From Clostridia bacterium (GTDB lineage Bacteria > Bacillota > Clostridia > Oscillospirales > CAG-272), in contig JAFTIL010000021.1 of NCBI GenBank assembly GCA_017456905.1, positions 1-64,000 on the forward strand: 64,000 nucleotides of DNA, given 5' to 3'. The notes under the pieces are model-generated. The model had not been told where the DNA came from and did no database searches. It saw nothing but the letters and a program-made list of their open reading frames with translations. This document shows, piece by piece, positions 7,745 to 15,569 of this stretch (position 1 is the first letter of the stretch; each line of letters starts with the position of its first letter). Position numbers and translations under genes: made by a program.

Positions 7745-9058
7745 TTACAGATCGTTGCGACAGATATCATCAAGCGTCTCGCGCTTGACTGCCACGTAGC
7801 TCTCACCGTTCCTTACCATCACCACAGGGGGCTTGGGGATGCGGTTATAGTTGGAGGACATGGCGTAGTTATAGGCGCCCGTAGTGAGCACCGCCACGAT
7901 GTCATCGCGGGTCACGTCAGCGGGCAGGGTCACGTTCTCCTGCAGGATATCGCCGCTTTCACAGCAACGGCCCACTACGGAGCAGATAAAGGTCTCGCCG
8001 TCCTTTTCGTAGTCCTCCGAGGCGCGGTTGGCCAGGAGAACGGTGTAGGGCGAGCCGTACAGAGCAAAACGGGGGTTGTCGGTCATACCGCCGTCTACAG
8101 ACACATAATTTTTGTAGCCGGGGATACGCTTGACGGTGCCTGCGGTGTAGAGGGTCAGGCCTGCATCAGCCACGATGCTGCGGCCGGGCTCCATGCGAAC
8201 GGCAGGGAGATCAAGACCCAGCTCAACGCACTTCTTTTTCATAGCGGCTGCGACCTCGTGAATGTTGGCCGCAATGTCGATGTGGGGATGAGACTCAAGA
8301 TAGCGCACGCCGTAGCCGCCGCCCAGATCCAACTCGGGGGCGGTGTAGCCGTACTTCTCTTTGATATAAGCGATAAATTCCAGCATGATCTCCGAAGCGC
8401 GAAGGAACACGTCGGAGTCAAACACCTGAGAGCCCACGTGACAATGAAAGCCCATGAGCTTCACGTGAGAAAGGCCCAACGCATAGGCGGTGATCTTTTC
8501 GGCCTGTCCTGTCTCGATGGCAGATCCGAACTTGGAGTCCACCTTGCCCGTGGCTACGGCGGCGTAGGTGTGAGGATCGATGCCGGGGGTCAGGCGAAGC
8601 AGAACCTTTTGGGTAATGCCCTTCTCACAGGCAATGCGCTCTACGGCGTCCAGCTCCTCGTAGTTATCGGCCACGAAATAGCCAATGCCACAGTCCATAG
8701 CGTAGGCAATGTCGGCGTCGGTCTTGTTGTTGCTGTGGAAATAGGCTTTTCCCATGGGGAAGCCCACCGAATGAGCGGTGTAGACCTCTCCCGAGGAAAC
8801 CACGTCCACACCCATGCCTTCCTCCTTCATGATGCGGTAGATCTGACGGAAGGAGGCCGCCTTACTGGCGTACAGAGGGCAGGCGGTGTCGCCAAAAGCC
8901 TCGCGCATGGCGGTGAGATAAGTGCGGCAACGCTCACGGATGCGATCTTCGTCCATAACGTAGAGAGGGGTGCCGTATCGGGTGGCCAGCTCGACGGTGT
9001 CCATACCGTTTAGGCAAAGATGGCCCTTTTGATTGATGGAAAGGTTGGAACAGAGCAT
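7745..9058 (-). CDS. lysA: Diaminopimelate decarboxylase
   Basis: PLP enzyme that converts meso-diaminopimelate to lysine, the last step of the pathway. 437 residues; 'PLYASKA' carries the PLP lysine, 'FHCHVGSQ' and 'EPGRSIV' bind PLP phosphate, and 'CCESGDIL' is the substrate/dimer motif. AAGGAG precedes the ATG. It is the last gene of the lysine cluster, 24 bases after the AIM24-like gene, so it is probably part of the riboswitch-controlled transcript. Confidence 0.97.
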   Translation of the reverse strand: MLCSNLSINQKGHLCLNGMDTVELATRYGTPLYVMDEDRIRERCRTYLTAMREAFGDTACPLYASKAASFRQIYRIMKEEGMGVDVVSSGEVYTAHSVGFPMGKAYFHSNNKTDADIAYAMDCGIGYFVADNYEELDAVERIACEKGITQKVLLRLTPGIDPHTYAAVATGKVDSKFGSAIETGQAEKITAYALGLSHVKLMGFHCHVGSQVFDSDVFLRASEIMLEFIAYIKEKYGYTAPELDLGGGYGVRYLESHPHIDIAANIHEVAAAMKKKCVELGLDLPAVRMEPGRSIVADAGLTLYTAGTVKRIPGYKNYVSVDGGMTDNPRFALYGSPYTVLLANRASEDYEKDGETFICSVVGRCCESGDILQENVTLPADVTRDDIVAVLTTGAYNYAMSSNYNRIPKPPVVMVRNGESYVAVKRETLDDICRNDL

Positions 9059-9082
9059 AGAGAACTCCTTGGTATTGTAAAA

Positions 9083-9760
9083 TCAGTTGTTACTTTGGGG
9101 AATGTAAGGAATGATGGCGGCGGCCATGCCTGCGATGGAGGTGGTCTGAAGCCATACCTTGCCGGGGCCTGTGAGGACGGTGTTGAAAAAGCCCTCCCCG
9201 CCGAAAAATTTGTTTTTGAGTCCGGGCACCTGACGAATATCCATCTGCACCGTAGGCTCAAAGCCCACCAGATGGCCCGTGCCAACCACCAGTTGACGCC
9301 CGGGATCAAGATTGTATTCCATGAGATCGCCTGCCACCTCTGCAAAAGCGATGCCGAATCCACTGAGACGTTGCATGATAAAGCCTTCGCCTCCGAAAAA
9401 GCCCACGCCGACTTTCTTGTTGAAGTGAGTTGATAAGGCAACGCCGGATTCAGAAGCAAGGAAAGCGCTTTTCTGCAGGATCACGTCTCTGCCGGGCTCG
9501 ATCGTGAGTTCTAAAATGCGGCCGGGAAATTTCGCGCCGAAGGTGATGAGGCTTTGCCCATGGGCGGTGTAAATGTTCTGGAACATACTCTCTCCCGAAA
9601 AGGCACGGGAGAACATTTTTCCGAGGCCGCCGCCTTGGGTAGTCATTTCCATGTTGGGGGACATCCAGATCATAGAGCCGCTCTCGGTGATCATAGCTTC
9701 ACCGTCCTGCAAACGGCAGGACACGGCAGGGAAGGAACCGCCGATGATTTGATATTCCAT
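9083..9760 (-). CDS. AIM24/TIGR00266 family protein
   Basis: 225 residues of Gly-rich beta structure with 'GGGLGKMFSRAFSGESMFQN' (about 43-62) and repeated 'FGGEGF' motifs (about 125 and 188), the signature of the AIM24 family. The yeast member is mitochondrial; bacterial members have no settled function. AAAAGGAG precedes the start. The gene sits between dapF and lysA with gaps of about 24 bases on each side, so it is co-transcribed with lysine synthesis, without an obvious enzymatic reason. Confidence 0.88.
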   Translation of the reverse strand: MEYQIIGGSFPAVSCRLQDGEAMITESGSMIWMSPNMEMTTQGGGLGKMFSRAFSGESMFQNIYTAHGQSLITFGAKFPGRILELTIEPGRDVILQKSAFLASESGVALSTHFNKKVGVGFFGGEGFIMQRLSGFGIAFAEVAGDLMEYNLDPGRQLVVGTGHLVGFEPTVQMDIRQVPGLKNKFFGGEGFFNTVLTGPGKVWLQTTSIAGMAAAIIPYIPQSNN

Positions 9761-9783
9761 AAAAAAGTCTCCTTTTAAGTGAT

Positions 9784-10644
9784 TTAAAGAAAATATACAC
9801 CGTCGTAAACGTGAACGGCCTCTCCTGTCATGGACAGGCGCAGATCAGACGTACAGGTGATCGTCAAAACACCGCCTTTCATGCGTACGGTAATGGGGGT
9901 GTCCGCAGGAGAAAGCCCCATCAGGACAGCCGCCGCAACCGACGCGCAAGCGCCTGTGCCACAGGCCAGGGTCTCGCCGCTGCCTCGTTCCCACACCCTC
10001 ATATCCAGGACATGGTCGTTGGCAAAGCGGACAAACTCCACGTTGACGCGGTCGGGAAACAGGGGGTGGTGCTCCAGAGCGGGCCCGATGGTGAGTAGAT
10101 CGACCGCTTCGGGGTCATCCACAAAAAGGACTGCGTGAGGATTACCCACCGACAGGGCGGTGATATGGTAAGTCACCCCCGAAACCGACACGGGTGTGTT
10201 CATCAAGGGCAGATCGCAGGACAGCGGAACAGCCGAAGGCTCGCCGCAAGCTTGTCCCATGTCTACCGTGGCAGATGAAACTTTTCCGTCGGCGCCGAGA
10301 TGCAGATCAAGGTACTTGATACCCGACCTGGTCTCTATGGTCAAGGTGTTTTTGGGGCAGTAGCCTCTGTCGTGAAGATATTTTCCAACGCAGCGGATGG
10401 CGTTTCCGCACATAGACCCTTCACTACCGTCGGCATTGAACATTTGCATACGGGCGTCGGCCACGGCCGAAGGTAGCATGAGCACAAGACCGTCCGCGCC
10501 CACAGAGGTACGTCTCGGGGACATACGGTAAGCCAACTCCGACGGGGACAACGGCAAAGGAGGGAGGGTGGGATCCATGCGGTCAAGATAGATATAATCG
10601 TTGCCCGCACCCTGCATTTTGGTGAATGAAATCGTATGGTTCAT
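9784..10644 (-). CDS. dapF: Diaminopimelate epimerase
   Basis: Interconverts LL- and meso-diaminopimelate, supplying both lysine and peptidoglycan. 286 residues from ATG 10644; the two catalytic cysteines lie in 'EGSMCGNAIRC' and 'ETLACGTGACA', and the protein opens with 'FTKMQGAGNDYIYLD', the family N-terminus. The reading frame stays open upstream to 10737 but that part is the intergenic repeat, so the extension is not real. No clear ribosome binding site is seen at ATG 10644, because the repeat ends only 12 bases upstream; translation may be weak or use repeat sequence. Confidence 0.95.
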   Translation of the reverse strand: MNHTISFTKMQGAGNDYIYLDRMDPTLPPLPLSPSELAYRMSPRRTSVGADGLVLMLPSAVADARMQMFNADGSEGSMCGNAIRCVGKYLHDRGYCPKNTLTIETRSGIKYLDLHLGADGKVSSATVDMGQACGEPSAVPLSCDLPLMNTPVSVSGVTYHITALSVGNPHAVLFVDDPEAVDLLTIGPALEHHPLFPDRVNVEFVRFANDHVLDMRVWERGSGETLACGTGACASVAAAVLMGLSPADTPITVRMKGGVLTITCTSDLRLSMTGEAVHVYDGVYFL

Positions 10645-10656
10645 AATAATACACTT

Positions 10657-10840
10657 GTGGGGAGGGTCCCCACATGGGCGATAAACACGGCTTCGTATGA
10701 TCATGCCAACACCCCTCGACAACTCAAAAGGCCGCATCTTTCTTTCGGGTGTTCGCTCTCTTGGTCAAGTTCTCTTTGTTTTAAAAGTTCTTGGAAGGGA
10801 TCAAGGGGAACCTTCTTGAAAGAAGGTTCCTCCCTTGCGT
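10657..10840 (-). repeat. Intergenic 3'-end repeat, copy A (after dapB)
   Basis: Minus-strand reading: hairpin GGAACCTTCTT/AAGAAGGTTCC, then a CCAAGAACTTTTAAAAC segment, a TTGACCAAGAGA segment, and finally the palindrome GTGGGG/CCCCAC. It begins 5 bases after the dapB stop. Same family as copies B-I. Confidence 0.85.
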
Positions 10841-10845
10841 ACGCC

Positions 10846-11598
10846 TTAATTCCCGATCATCGCCTGCATATCGTACAGGCCTGCGGGGCGACCCACGAGA
10901 TAAGCGGCGGCAGTCAGGGCGCCTTCGGCAAAAAGGGCGCGGCTGTGTGCCTGGTGCTCCAGGGTGATGGTTTGGGAGTCGGTGGCCACGATGACCTTAT
11001 GCTCACCCACCACGTTGCCCATGCGCAGGGCGTGGATGCCGATCTCCTCGGGGGTGCGTCCCGCGTGGCCGTGGCGGCCGAAAACGTAAAAGGCCTTGTC
11101 CCGCACCATGCGGATGGCATCGGCCAGCGCAAGGGCTGTGCCGCTGGGGGCATCCAGCTTGCGGTTGTGATGAACCTCCACGATCTCAATATCCGCGTCC
11201 GGGAAGGCTTTTACCGTGGTTTTGGCCAGCTCGCAGAGCAGGGCAATGCCCAAAGACATATTGGCGGCGTGGAATACGGGGATGGACTCAGCAGCCTTAC
11301 GAATGCAATCCAGCTCCTCGGGGGTGTGACCCGTGGTGGCGATCACCACGGGAATATGACGGGACACCGCGAAATCAAGAAGCGCGGGTGTGCCCGTGTG
11401 GAAGGTGAAATCAATGATACAATCAATGGCGGTGTCTGCAGGGACGGCGGCGATACCTTCGTAGACGGGAAAAGCAAAGCCGTCTACGGCGTGGATGTCC
11501 ACTCCGCCGACGGGAACAGCCCCGCGGTAACCCTCGGTTGTCAGCTTGGCCACCTCGTGACCCATGCGGCCACCAATGCCGCAAATCAGGATGTTCAT
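10846..11598 (-). CDS. dapB: 4-hydroxy-tetrahydrodipicolinate reductase
   Basis: Reduces the DapA product with NAD(P)H. 250 residues; N-terminal Rossmann motif 'GIGGRMGHEV' (6-15), 'ATTGHTPEE', and the C-terminal substrate motif 'HHNRKLDAPSGTAL' (about 145-158). AAAGGA precedes the ATG. Located between dapA and dapF on the minus strand, but separated from dapA by 400 bases of repeats and from dapF by 200 bases of repeat A, so transcription may be broken or processed at these points. Confidence 0.97.
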   Translation of the reverse strand: MNILICGIGGRMGHEVAKLTTEGYRGAVPVGGVDIHAVDGFAFPVYEGIAAVPADTAIDCIIDFTFHTGTPALLDFAVSRHIPVVIATTGHTPEELDCIRKAAESIPVFHAANMSLGIALLCELAKTTVKAFPDADIEIVEVHHNRKLDAPSGTALALADAIRMVRDKAFYVFGRHGHAGRTPEEIGIHALRMGNVVGEHKVIVATDSQTITLEHQAHSRALFAEGALTAAAYLVGRPAGLYDMQAMIGN

Positions 11599-11659
11599 AT
11601 GGTTGGTCCTTTCTTTTTAGATATTGGGAGGTGTAAATTATTGTTTGGCGGGGTACGGT

Positions 11660-11833
11660 TAGGGAAAACTTTTTGAAAAAAGTTTTCCCTAAAACCCTTT
11701 CAAAAACCTCTAACAAAAAACATTTGCCAAGAATTCAAACAGTGGAAAGAGTGTGGAACTCTCTTGACCCGTCGAGGGAAATTCGCATTATAGTGAGTGC
11801 CCCGTTTACCGCCCATGTGGGCCCTGTCTCACT
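11660..11833 (+). repeat. Intergenic repeat, copy H (inverted orientation)
   Basis: Same parts in the same order as copy A but read on the plus strand: hairpin GGGAAAACTTTTT/AAAAAGTTTTCCC (11662 on), degenerate AAAACCTCTAACAAAAAAC, 'cttgacccgtcgaggg', then 'ccgcccatgtgggccc'. It is the most diverged copy and the only one not starting at a stop codon; it lies upstream of the dapB start. Confidence 0.65.
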
Positions 11834-11902
11834 GCGGCTCGGTCACGCCGCGACTCCGACTGCCACCGGCAGTCATTCAGTACCGCGTCGCCGCTTCGCT
11901 AC
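11826..11902 (+). repeat. GC-rich repeat module, first copy
   Basis: About 77 bases whose reverse complement matches 38016-38094 closely (shared blocks 'gtagcgaagcggcgacgcgg', 'tactgaatgac', 'cgcggcgtgaccgagccgca'). The inner stem differs with compensation: GACTGCCGG/... here, GACAGCCCG/... in the other copy. In both places it lies inside or against a copy of the intergenic repeat family. Confidence 0.75.
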
Positions 11903-11950
11903 CCACAAGAACCTCCCAATGACCCTTCGCGGGATGAAGCACGCACAGGT

Positions 11951-11990
11951 TAAACATCCCCGGCATTGGCAGGCGGCACTGCCGCCAAAC
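11951..11990 (-). repeat. Second 3'-end repeat family, copy 1 (after dapA)
   Basis: Minus-strand hairpin GGCGGCAGTGCCGCC followed by TGCCAATGCCGGGGATGTTTA, 11 bases after the dapA stop codon. The same arrangement recurs at 23954-23989. Confidence 0.7.
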
Positions 11991-12001
11991 AACAAGTTAT
12001 C

Positions 12002-12889
12002 TTATTTAATCAATCCCAGATCCTTCATGATGCCCAGCATCTTTTCCTTGTGGGCATCTTCCATGGGGGTGAGAGGGAGACGGAGCTCGTCATCGCAGTA
12101 GCCCATGGCGGTCATAGCAGCCTTTACGGGAATGGGATTGACCTCGCAGAAGAGCGCATTTACAAAATCCAAAAGATCAAGCTGAAGCTTGCGGCTACCC
12201 GCGATGTCACCGTCAAAGAATTTCTGACAGATCTCGTGGGTGGCGCGGGGCATGGGGTTGGACAGAACCGAGATCACACCCTTGCCGCCCAGGGCAAGGA
12301 TGGGAACGATCTGGTCGTCGTTGCCCGAGTAAATGTCGATCTTGTCACCCACCAGCGCGGCCAGCTCAGCGATCTGGGAGATGTTGCCCGAGGCTTCCTT
12401 GATGGCTACGATGTTGGGGTGATCCGCCAGGACGGCCACCGAGGCAGGAAGCAGATTGCAGCCCGTGCGGGAAGGGACGTTGTAGAGGATGACAGGCTTG
12501 GTGCTGGCATCCGCAATGGCGGTAAAGAACTTGATGAGACCGTTCTGGGTGGCCTTGTTGTAATAGGGGGTGACCAGCAGCATGGCATCGGCACCTACCT
12601 CGCAGGCGAACTTGGTCAGTTCAATAGCGTAAGCGGCGTCGTTGGAGCCTGTACCCGCGATGACAGGCACGCGGCCCGCTACCTGTTCTACACAGAAGCG
12701 GATGGCCTCGCGGTGCTCCTCGTCGGTGAGGGTAGAGCCCTCGCCCGTGGTACCGCAGACTACGATAGCGTCAATGCCTTCGCTGATCTGCCACTCAATG
12801 AGCTTAGCAAACTGCTCGTAGTTGACTTCGTTATTGGTGAGAGGGGTGATGATGGCGGTGGCGGCGCCGGTAAATACGGTGTTTTTCAT
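12002..12889 (-). CDS. dapA: 4-hydroxy-tetrahydrodipicolinate synthase
   Basis: Condenses pyruvate with aspartate semialdehyde, the first committed step to DAP and lysine. 295 residues from ATG 12889; Schiff-base lysine in 'VAIKEASGN' (Lys164), 'LYNVPSRTG' with Tyr136, and 'CGTTGEGSTLT' (45-55). The frame is open upstream to 13114, but that region is the lysine riboswitch, and AAGGAA lies just before ATG 12889. First gene of the lysine cluster, with a promoter, L-box and terminator in its leader. Confidence 0.98.
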   Translation of the reverse strand: MKNTVFTGAATAIITPLTNNEVNYEQFAKLIEWQISEGIDAIVVCGTTGEGSTLTDEEHREAIRFCVEQVAGRVPVIAGTGSNDAAYAIELTKFACEVGADAMLLVTPYYNKATQNGLIKFFTAIADASTKPVILYNVPSRTGCNLLPASVAVLADHPNIVAIKEASGNISQIAELAALVGDKIDIYSGNDDQIVPILALGGKGVISVLSNPMPRATHEICQKFFDGDIAGSRKLQLDLLDFVNALFCEVNPIPVKAAMTAMGYCDDELRLPLTPMEDAHKEKMLGIMKDLGLIK

Positions 12890-12930
12890 GGGGTTCCTTC
12901 TTTCTATTTCAAGCGAATTTGTAACATACG

Positions 12931-12969
12931 AAAAAGGCAGATCCACGCAAATGCGGTGTGCTCTGCCTT
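12931..12969 (-). terminator. Riboswitch expression-platform terminator of dapA
   Basis: Stem AGGCAGA/TCTGCCT followed on the minus strand by T5, between the L-box aptamer and the dapA start; the loop itself contains CACCGCA/TGCGTG pairing. Lysine binding is expected to favour it. Confidence 0.85.
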
Positions 12970-13004
12970 CAGTCACGTCATTTCCGTCCCCAAGCGGGGA
13001 AAAG

Positions 13005-13170
13005 CAGGATAGCACTCCGCATTTCTGCGACAGCAAAACGGATCTTATCCGAGTTGCCAGATTCTCCCGCGCGCGACGGGGGATCTTCGGCACTCGACCC
13101 TTTCCCCGCCGCAACGCCTGCGCAGGCTGTCACACGGTGGCTACTTTTGTCGAAGTGCGCCTCTATCTTT
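13005..13170 (-). promoter_or_regulatory. Lysine riboswitch (L-box)
   Basis: On the minus strand the conserved L-box blocks appear in order: GATAGAGGCGC (5' P1/P2 side), AAGTAG, GGGAAAGG, GTGCCGAAGATCCCC, AATCTGG, and GGAGTGCTATC closing P1 with GATAG/CTATC. It lies between a SigA promoter and a terminator ahead of dapA, the usual arrangement for lysine-repressed transcription. Confidence 0.92.
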
Positions 13171-13179
13171 TACGGGGTC

Positions 13180-13208
13180 AGTATATCATGTTTTTTCTTA
13201 TTTGTCAA
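13180..13208 (-). promoter_or_regulatory. Promoter of the lysine operon
   Basis: TTGACA (13208-13203), 17-base spacer, TATACT (13185-13180), 10 bases ahead of the L-box. Confidence 0.9.
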
Positions 13209-13289
13209 TAGGTTTTGGCGCTTTTTTGAGGGGGAGAGAGGATTTTCCTGCAAATGTATTGGAAATTGGGATGTCATGGTGCCGCAAAT

Positions 13290-13320
13290 CAAAAACGAGC
13301 CCCCGTGTCGGAGGCTCGTT
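13290..13320 (-). terminator. Original rbsK terminator, now displaced
   Basis: Stem AACGAGCC/GGCTCGTT followed by T5 on the minus strand. It lies only 6 bases past a leftover rbsK-like 3' end (13326-13376), so it presumably once ended the rbsK operon before the zinc-ribbon gene was inserted. Confidence 0.85.
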
Positions 13321-13325
13321 CGATT

Positions 13326-13376
13326 TTATTTCATCATGTCTTCGATCTCATCCCGCTGGGGGGCGGACTTGGTGGA
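13326..13376 (-). pseudogene. Leftover 3' end of a ribokinase gene
   Basis: Minus-strand codons read KSAPQRDEIEDMMK followed by TAA, against ESAPKRDEIEKMMKA at the end of the intact rbsK (15566). About 39 of 45 bases match 15574-15618. Upstream of this the similarity stops abruptly. It marks the far junction of an insertion at the rbsK 3' end. Confidence 0.85.
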
Positions 13377-13406
13377 GGTCAATAGTGGAAATCAGACAAA
13401 GGGAGG

Positions 13407-15569
13407 TTAAGCTTTTTTCTTGCTGTTTTGATAGCATATTCTGCAACCAGTATTAAGTTTTGCACGGGTTCTTATGTTGGCTGAATAACTATGACCCTCC
13501 GGGCATATCCACCAAACTTTCTTTTCTGTACCAGCACAGACTTCAGTAGGGAACAATGTGGTGTTTTTTTCATAGTCCCACTCTTTAATAAGCGCAGGGT
13601 GTGATGTGGCTAAATCGTTATATCCAACCAGTATTTTTTGGTTTGAGCAGTAAGGGCAATTATTCCCCCGCAATCTTACAGAGATGCTTGTTTTCCAGGA
13701 ATGTTTTTCCTTGCATCGCCACCAAATTTTCTTATTTGAACTATTCAAAATTTGAGACGGAAGTAAAGGGGCATTTTTGTCATAATCCCATTCGGAAAGC
13801 AATTCGGGGTGAACCGTTTCAAAGTCATTATATCCCGCTAAAACGTATCGCCCCGCGCAATATGGGCAATTCGCTCCGCGAACTCTACTTGAAATAGAAG
13901 CTTGCCATTCGTGATTCTCGTTGCATTTCCACCAAACTTTCTTTTGAGAACCCGAAGGAAACATATGGGGTAATAGACTGCCATTTTTCTCATGATTCCA
14001 CTCTGCTAATAAACGAGGGTGTGTATAAGGAATGGAATCCTGTTGCTCGAAGGTGATTGCGTCTTGTAAAATCAATGAATAGTCTGCTACTGGATTGAAA
14101 GATGTATATATATTTGTTTTAAAGTTTTGATTAAGATACGCAAATAAAAGAAATAATGTTTCTTCTAAATAATTTACATTGGCTTGAGTTGCTTTTGTGA
14201 TGATATGATGAGAATATATATGGTCATATAAGGGGCAATTCGGCTCGCGTATTCGAATTAAGTGTATATTATGCTCATGGCAAAGGCGGTCTTTTAGTAA
14301 ATCTTTTTTTACATCTTGGTGCCAAAAATCCCCGTCATATTCAACTGCTACATTGAGAGAAGGGATGAAAATATCTACTTCCATCTTTTCTAGCCAAGGG
14401 AAGCGGACGTTAGGTAGAGTATCAGGAAAGTGTTTTTTTAAATAAAAGCAGATAACTTTTTCGGGCAACGATGTTTGGGTTCCTTTGGCGCATTCGGGAC
14501 AACCATTTCCACGATTTCTTGAAGATATGGTTGCTTCCCAAATGTGATTATGGTTGCATATCCACCAAACTTTTTTATCAGACCCTGCGGTTATATCTCT
14601 TGGTGTCAAGGGAAGATTTAGTGAGGGATGCCATTCTGCGGCTAGCGACGGATTTATTGATTGAAGATCATTAAACCCAATGAGAACTTTTCTTCCGGTG
14701 CAATAGGGACAACCTCTTCCACGAGTACGAGAGGCAGCAGAGGCTTTATAAGAATGTCCTGCTGGACAATGCCACCAATAATTTTGGTTGCTATTAGGAA
14801 ATATATTCGAAGGTGTTACGGGGGTATTAAGTTCATAGTTCCATTCTTCTGCAAGCTTGGGGTTAACAGTTGCCAAATCATTGATTCCAACTAATACTTT
14901 TTGTTTGGTGCAATAAGGACAATTCGTTTTGTTGAATGCGCGAGAGGCAACGGTTGCTTGCCACTCGTGATTTTGAGGGCAAACCCACCATACTTTTTTG
15001 TGTGAACCATATGTTACTTGAGTGGGAGTTAATTCTTTGTTTCGGAGATGATTCCATTCCTTGGCTAGGGCGGGATGCGTTGTTGCAAGATCATTATATC
15101 CTATCAAGACTTGCTTGTTCTCGCAAATGGGACAGTTGATATTATCCCTCACCATACTACATATTTTTGATTGAAATTCATGCCCGTGGGAACATACCCA
15201 CCAAGCATATTTGTTGGATTGAGGGGCAACTTTTGATGGGGACAAATCTTGGTTTTTGCCTTTGTGCCATTTGGATGCGATGTTAGGGTATAAGGTGGCG
15301 AGATCGTTAAAACCGGGCAAAATGATTTTGTTTCCGCAAATTGGGCAATCTGATTTTTGGCTTGTTCTGTTGTTTACAGTTGCCTCCCATTCATGACCTA
15401 ATTTGCATTTCCAATGAATCTTTTTTGTTGAACCATAAGATGTGTTTTCGGGAGCGGACAAACCATTTTTGGAAGCATCCCATTCGGTCAACATATCAAT
15501 ACGATGGTTTTCTTCGCACCAACGTGCGAAACTAATGCTTCTATATGACGGTTTTGTGGATTTTTTCAT
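13407..15569 (-). CDS. Zinc-ribbon-array protein with embedded Vsr/DUF559-like nuclease domain
   Basis: 720 residues. Eight repeats of about 70 residues carry WW(I/V)C..xH.......CP.C ribbons (first Cys near 54, 126, 197, 268, 338, 549, 619, 689) with 'GYNDLAT.HP.L..EW' linkers, the DUF4379-like zinc-ribbon type. Between repeats five and six lies a nuclease-like domain (about 367-460): 'VDIFIP' with Asp399, 'VEYDGDFWH' with Glu410, Asp412 and His417, and 'DRLCHEHNIHLIRIRE', as in Vsr/DUF559 endonucleases. Its ATG overlaps the rbsK stop (ATGA). Base composition is clearly more AT-rich than its neighbours, and duplicated rbsK ends flank it, so it is probably acquired. Inferred role: DNA-targeting nuclease, perhaps homing-type; not demonstrated. 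It has no integrase, methylase or other partner. Confidence 0.82.
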   Translation of the reverse strand: MKKSTKPSYRSISFARWCEENHRIDMLTEWDASKNGLSAPENTSYGSTKKIHWKCKLGHEWEATVNNRTSQKSDCPICGNKIILPGFNDLATLYPNIASKWHKGKNQDLSPSKVAPQSNKYAWWVCSHGHEFQSKICSMVRDNINCPICENKQVLIGYNDLATTHPALAKEWNHLRNKELTPTQVTYGSHKKVWWVCPQNHEWQATVASRAFNKTNCPYCTKQKVLVGINDLATVNPKLAEEWNYELNTPVTPSNIFPNSNQNYWWHCPAGHSYKASAASRTRGRGCPYCTGRKVLIGFNDLQSINPSLAAEWHPSLNLPLTPRDITAGSDKKVWWICNHNHIWEATISSRNRGNGCPECAKGTQTSLPEKVICFYLKKHFPDTLPNVRFPWLEKMEVDIFIPSLNVAVEYDGDFWHQDVKKDLLKDRLCHEHNIHLIRIREPNCPLYDHIYSHHIITKATQANVNYLEETLFLLFAYLNQNFKTNIYTSFNPVADYSLILQDAITFEQQDSIPYTHPRLLAEWNHEKNGSLLPHMFPSGSQKKVWWKCNENHEWQASISSRVRGANCPYCAGRYVLAGYNDFETVHPELLSEWDYDKNAPLLPSQILNSSNKKIWWRCKEKHSWKTSISVRLRGNNCPYCSNQKILVGYNDLATSHPALIKEWDYEKNTTLFPTEVCAGTEKKVWWICPEGHSYSANIRTRAKLNTGCRICYQNSKKKA

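Noticed and set aside
13205..13290. Further regulatory element or small gene upstream of the lysine promoter
   Set aside because: No open frame with a start signal and no stable structure apart from the displaced terminator.
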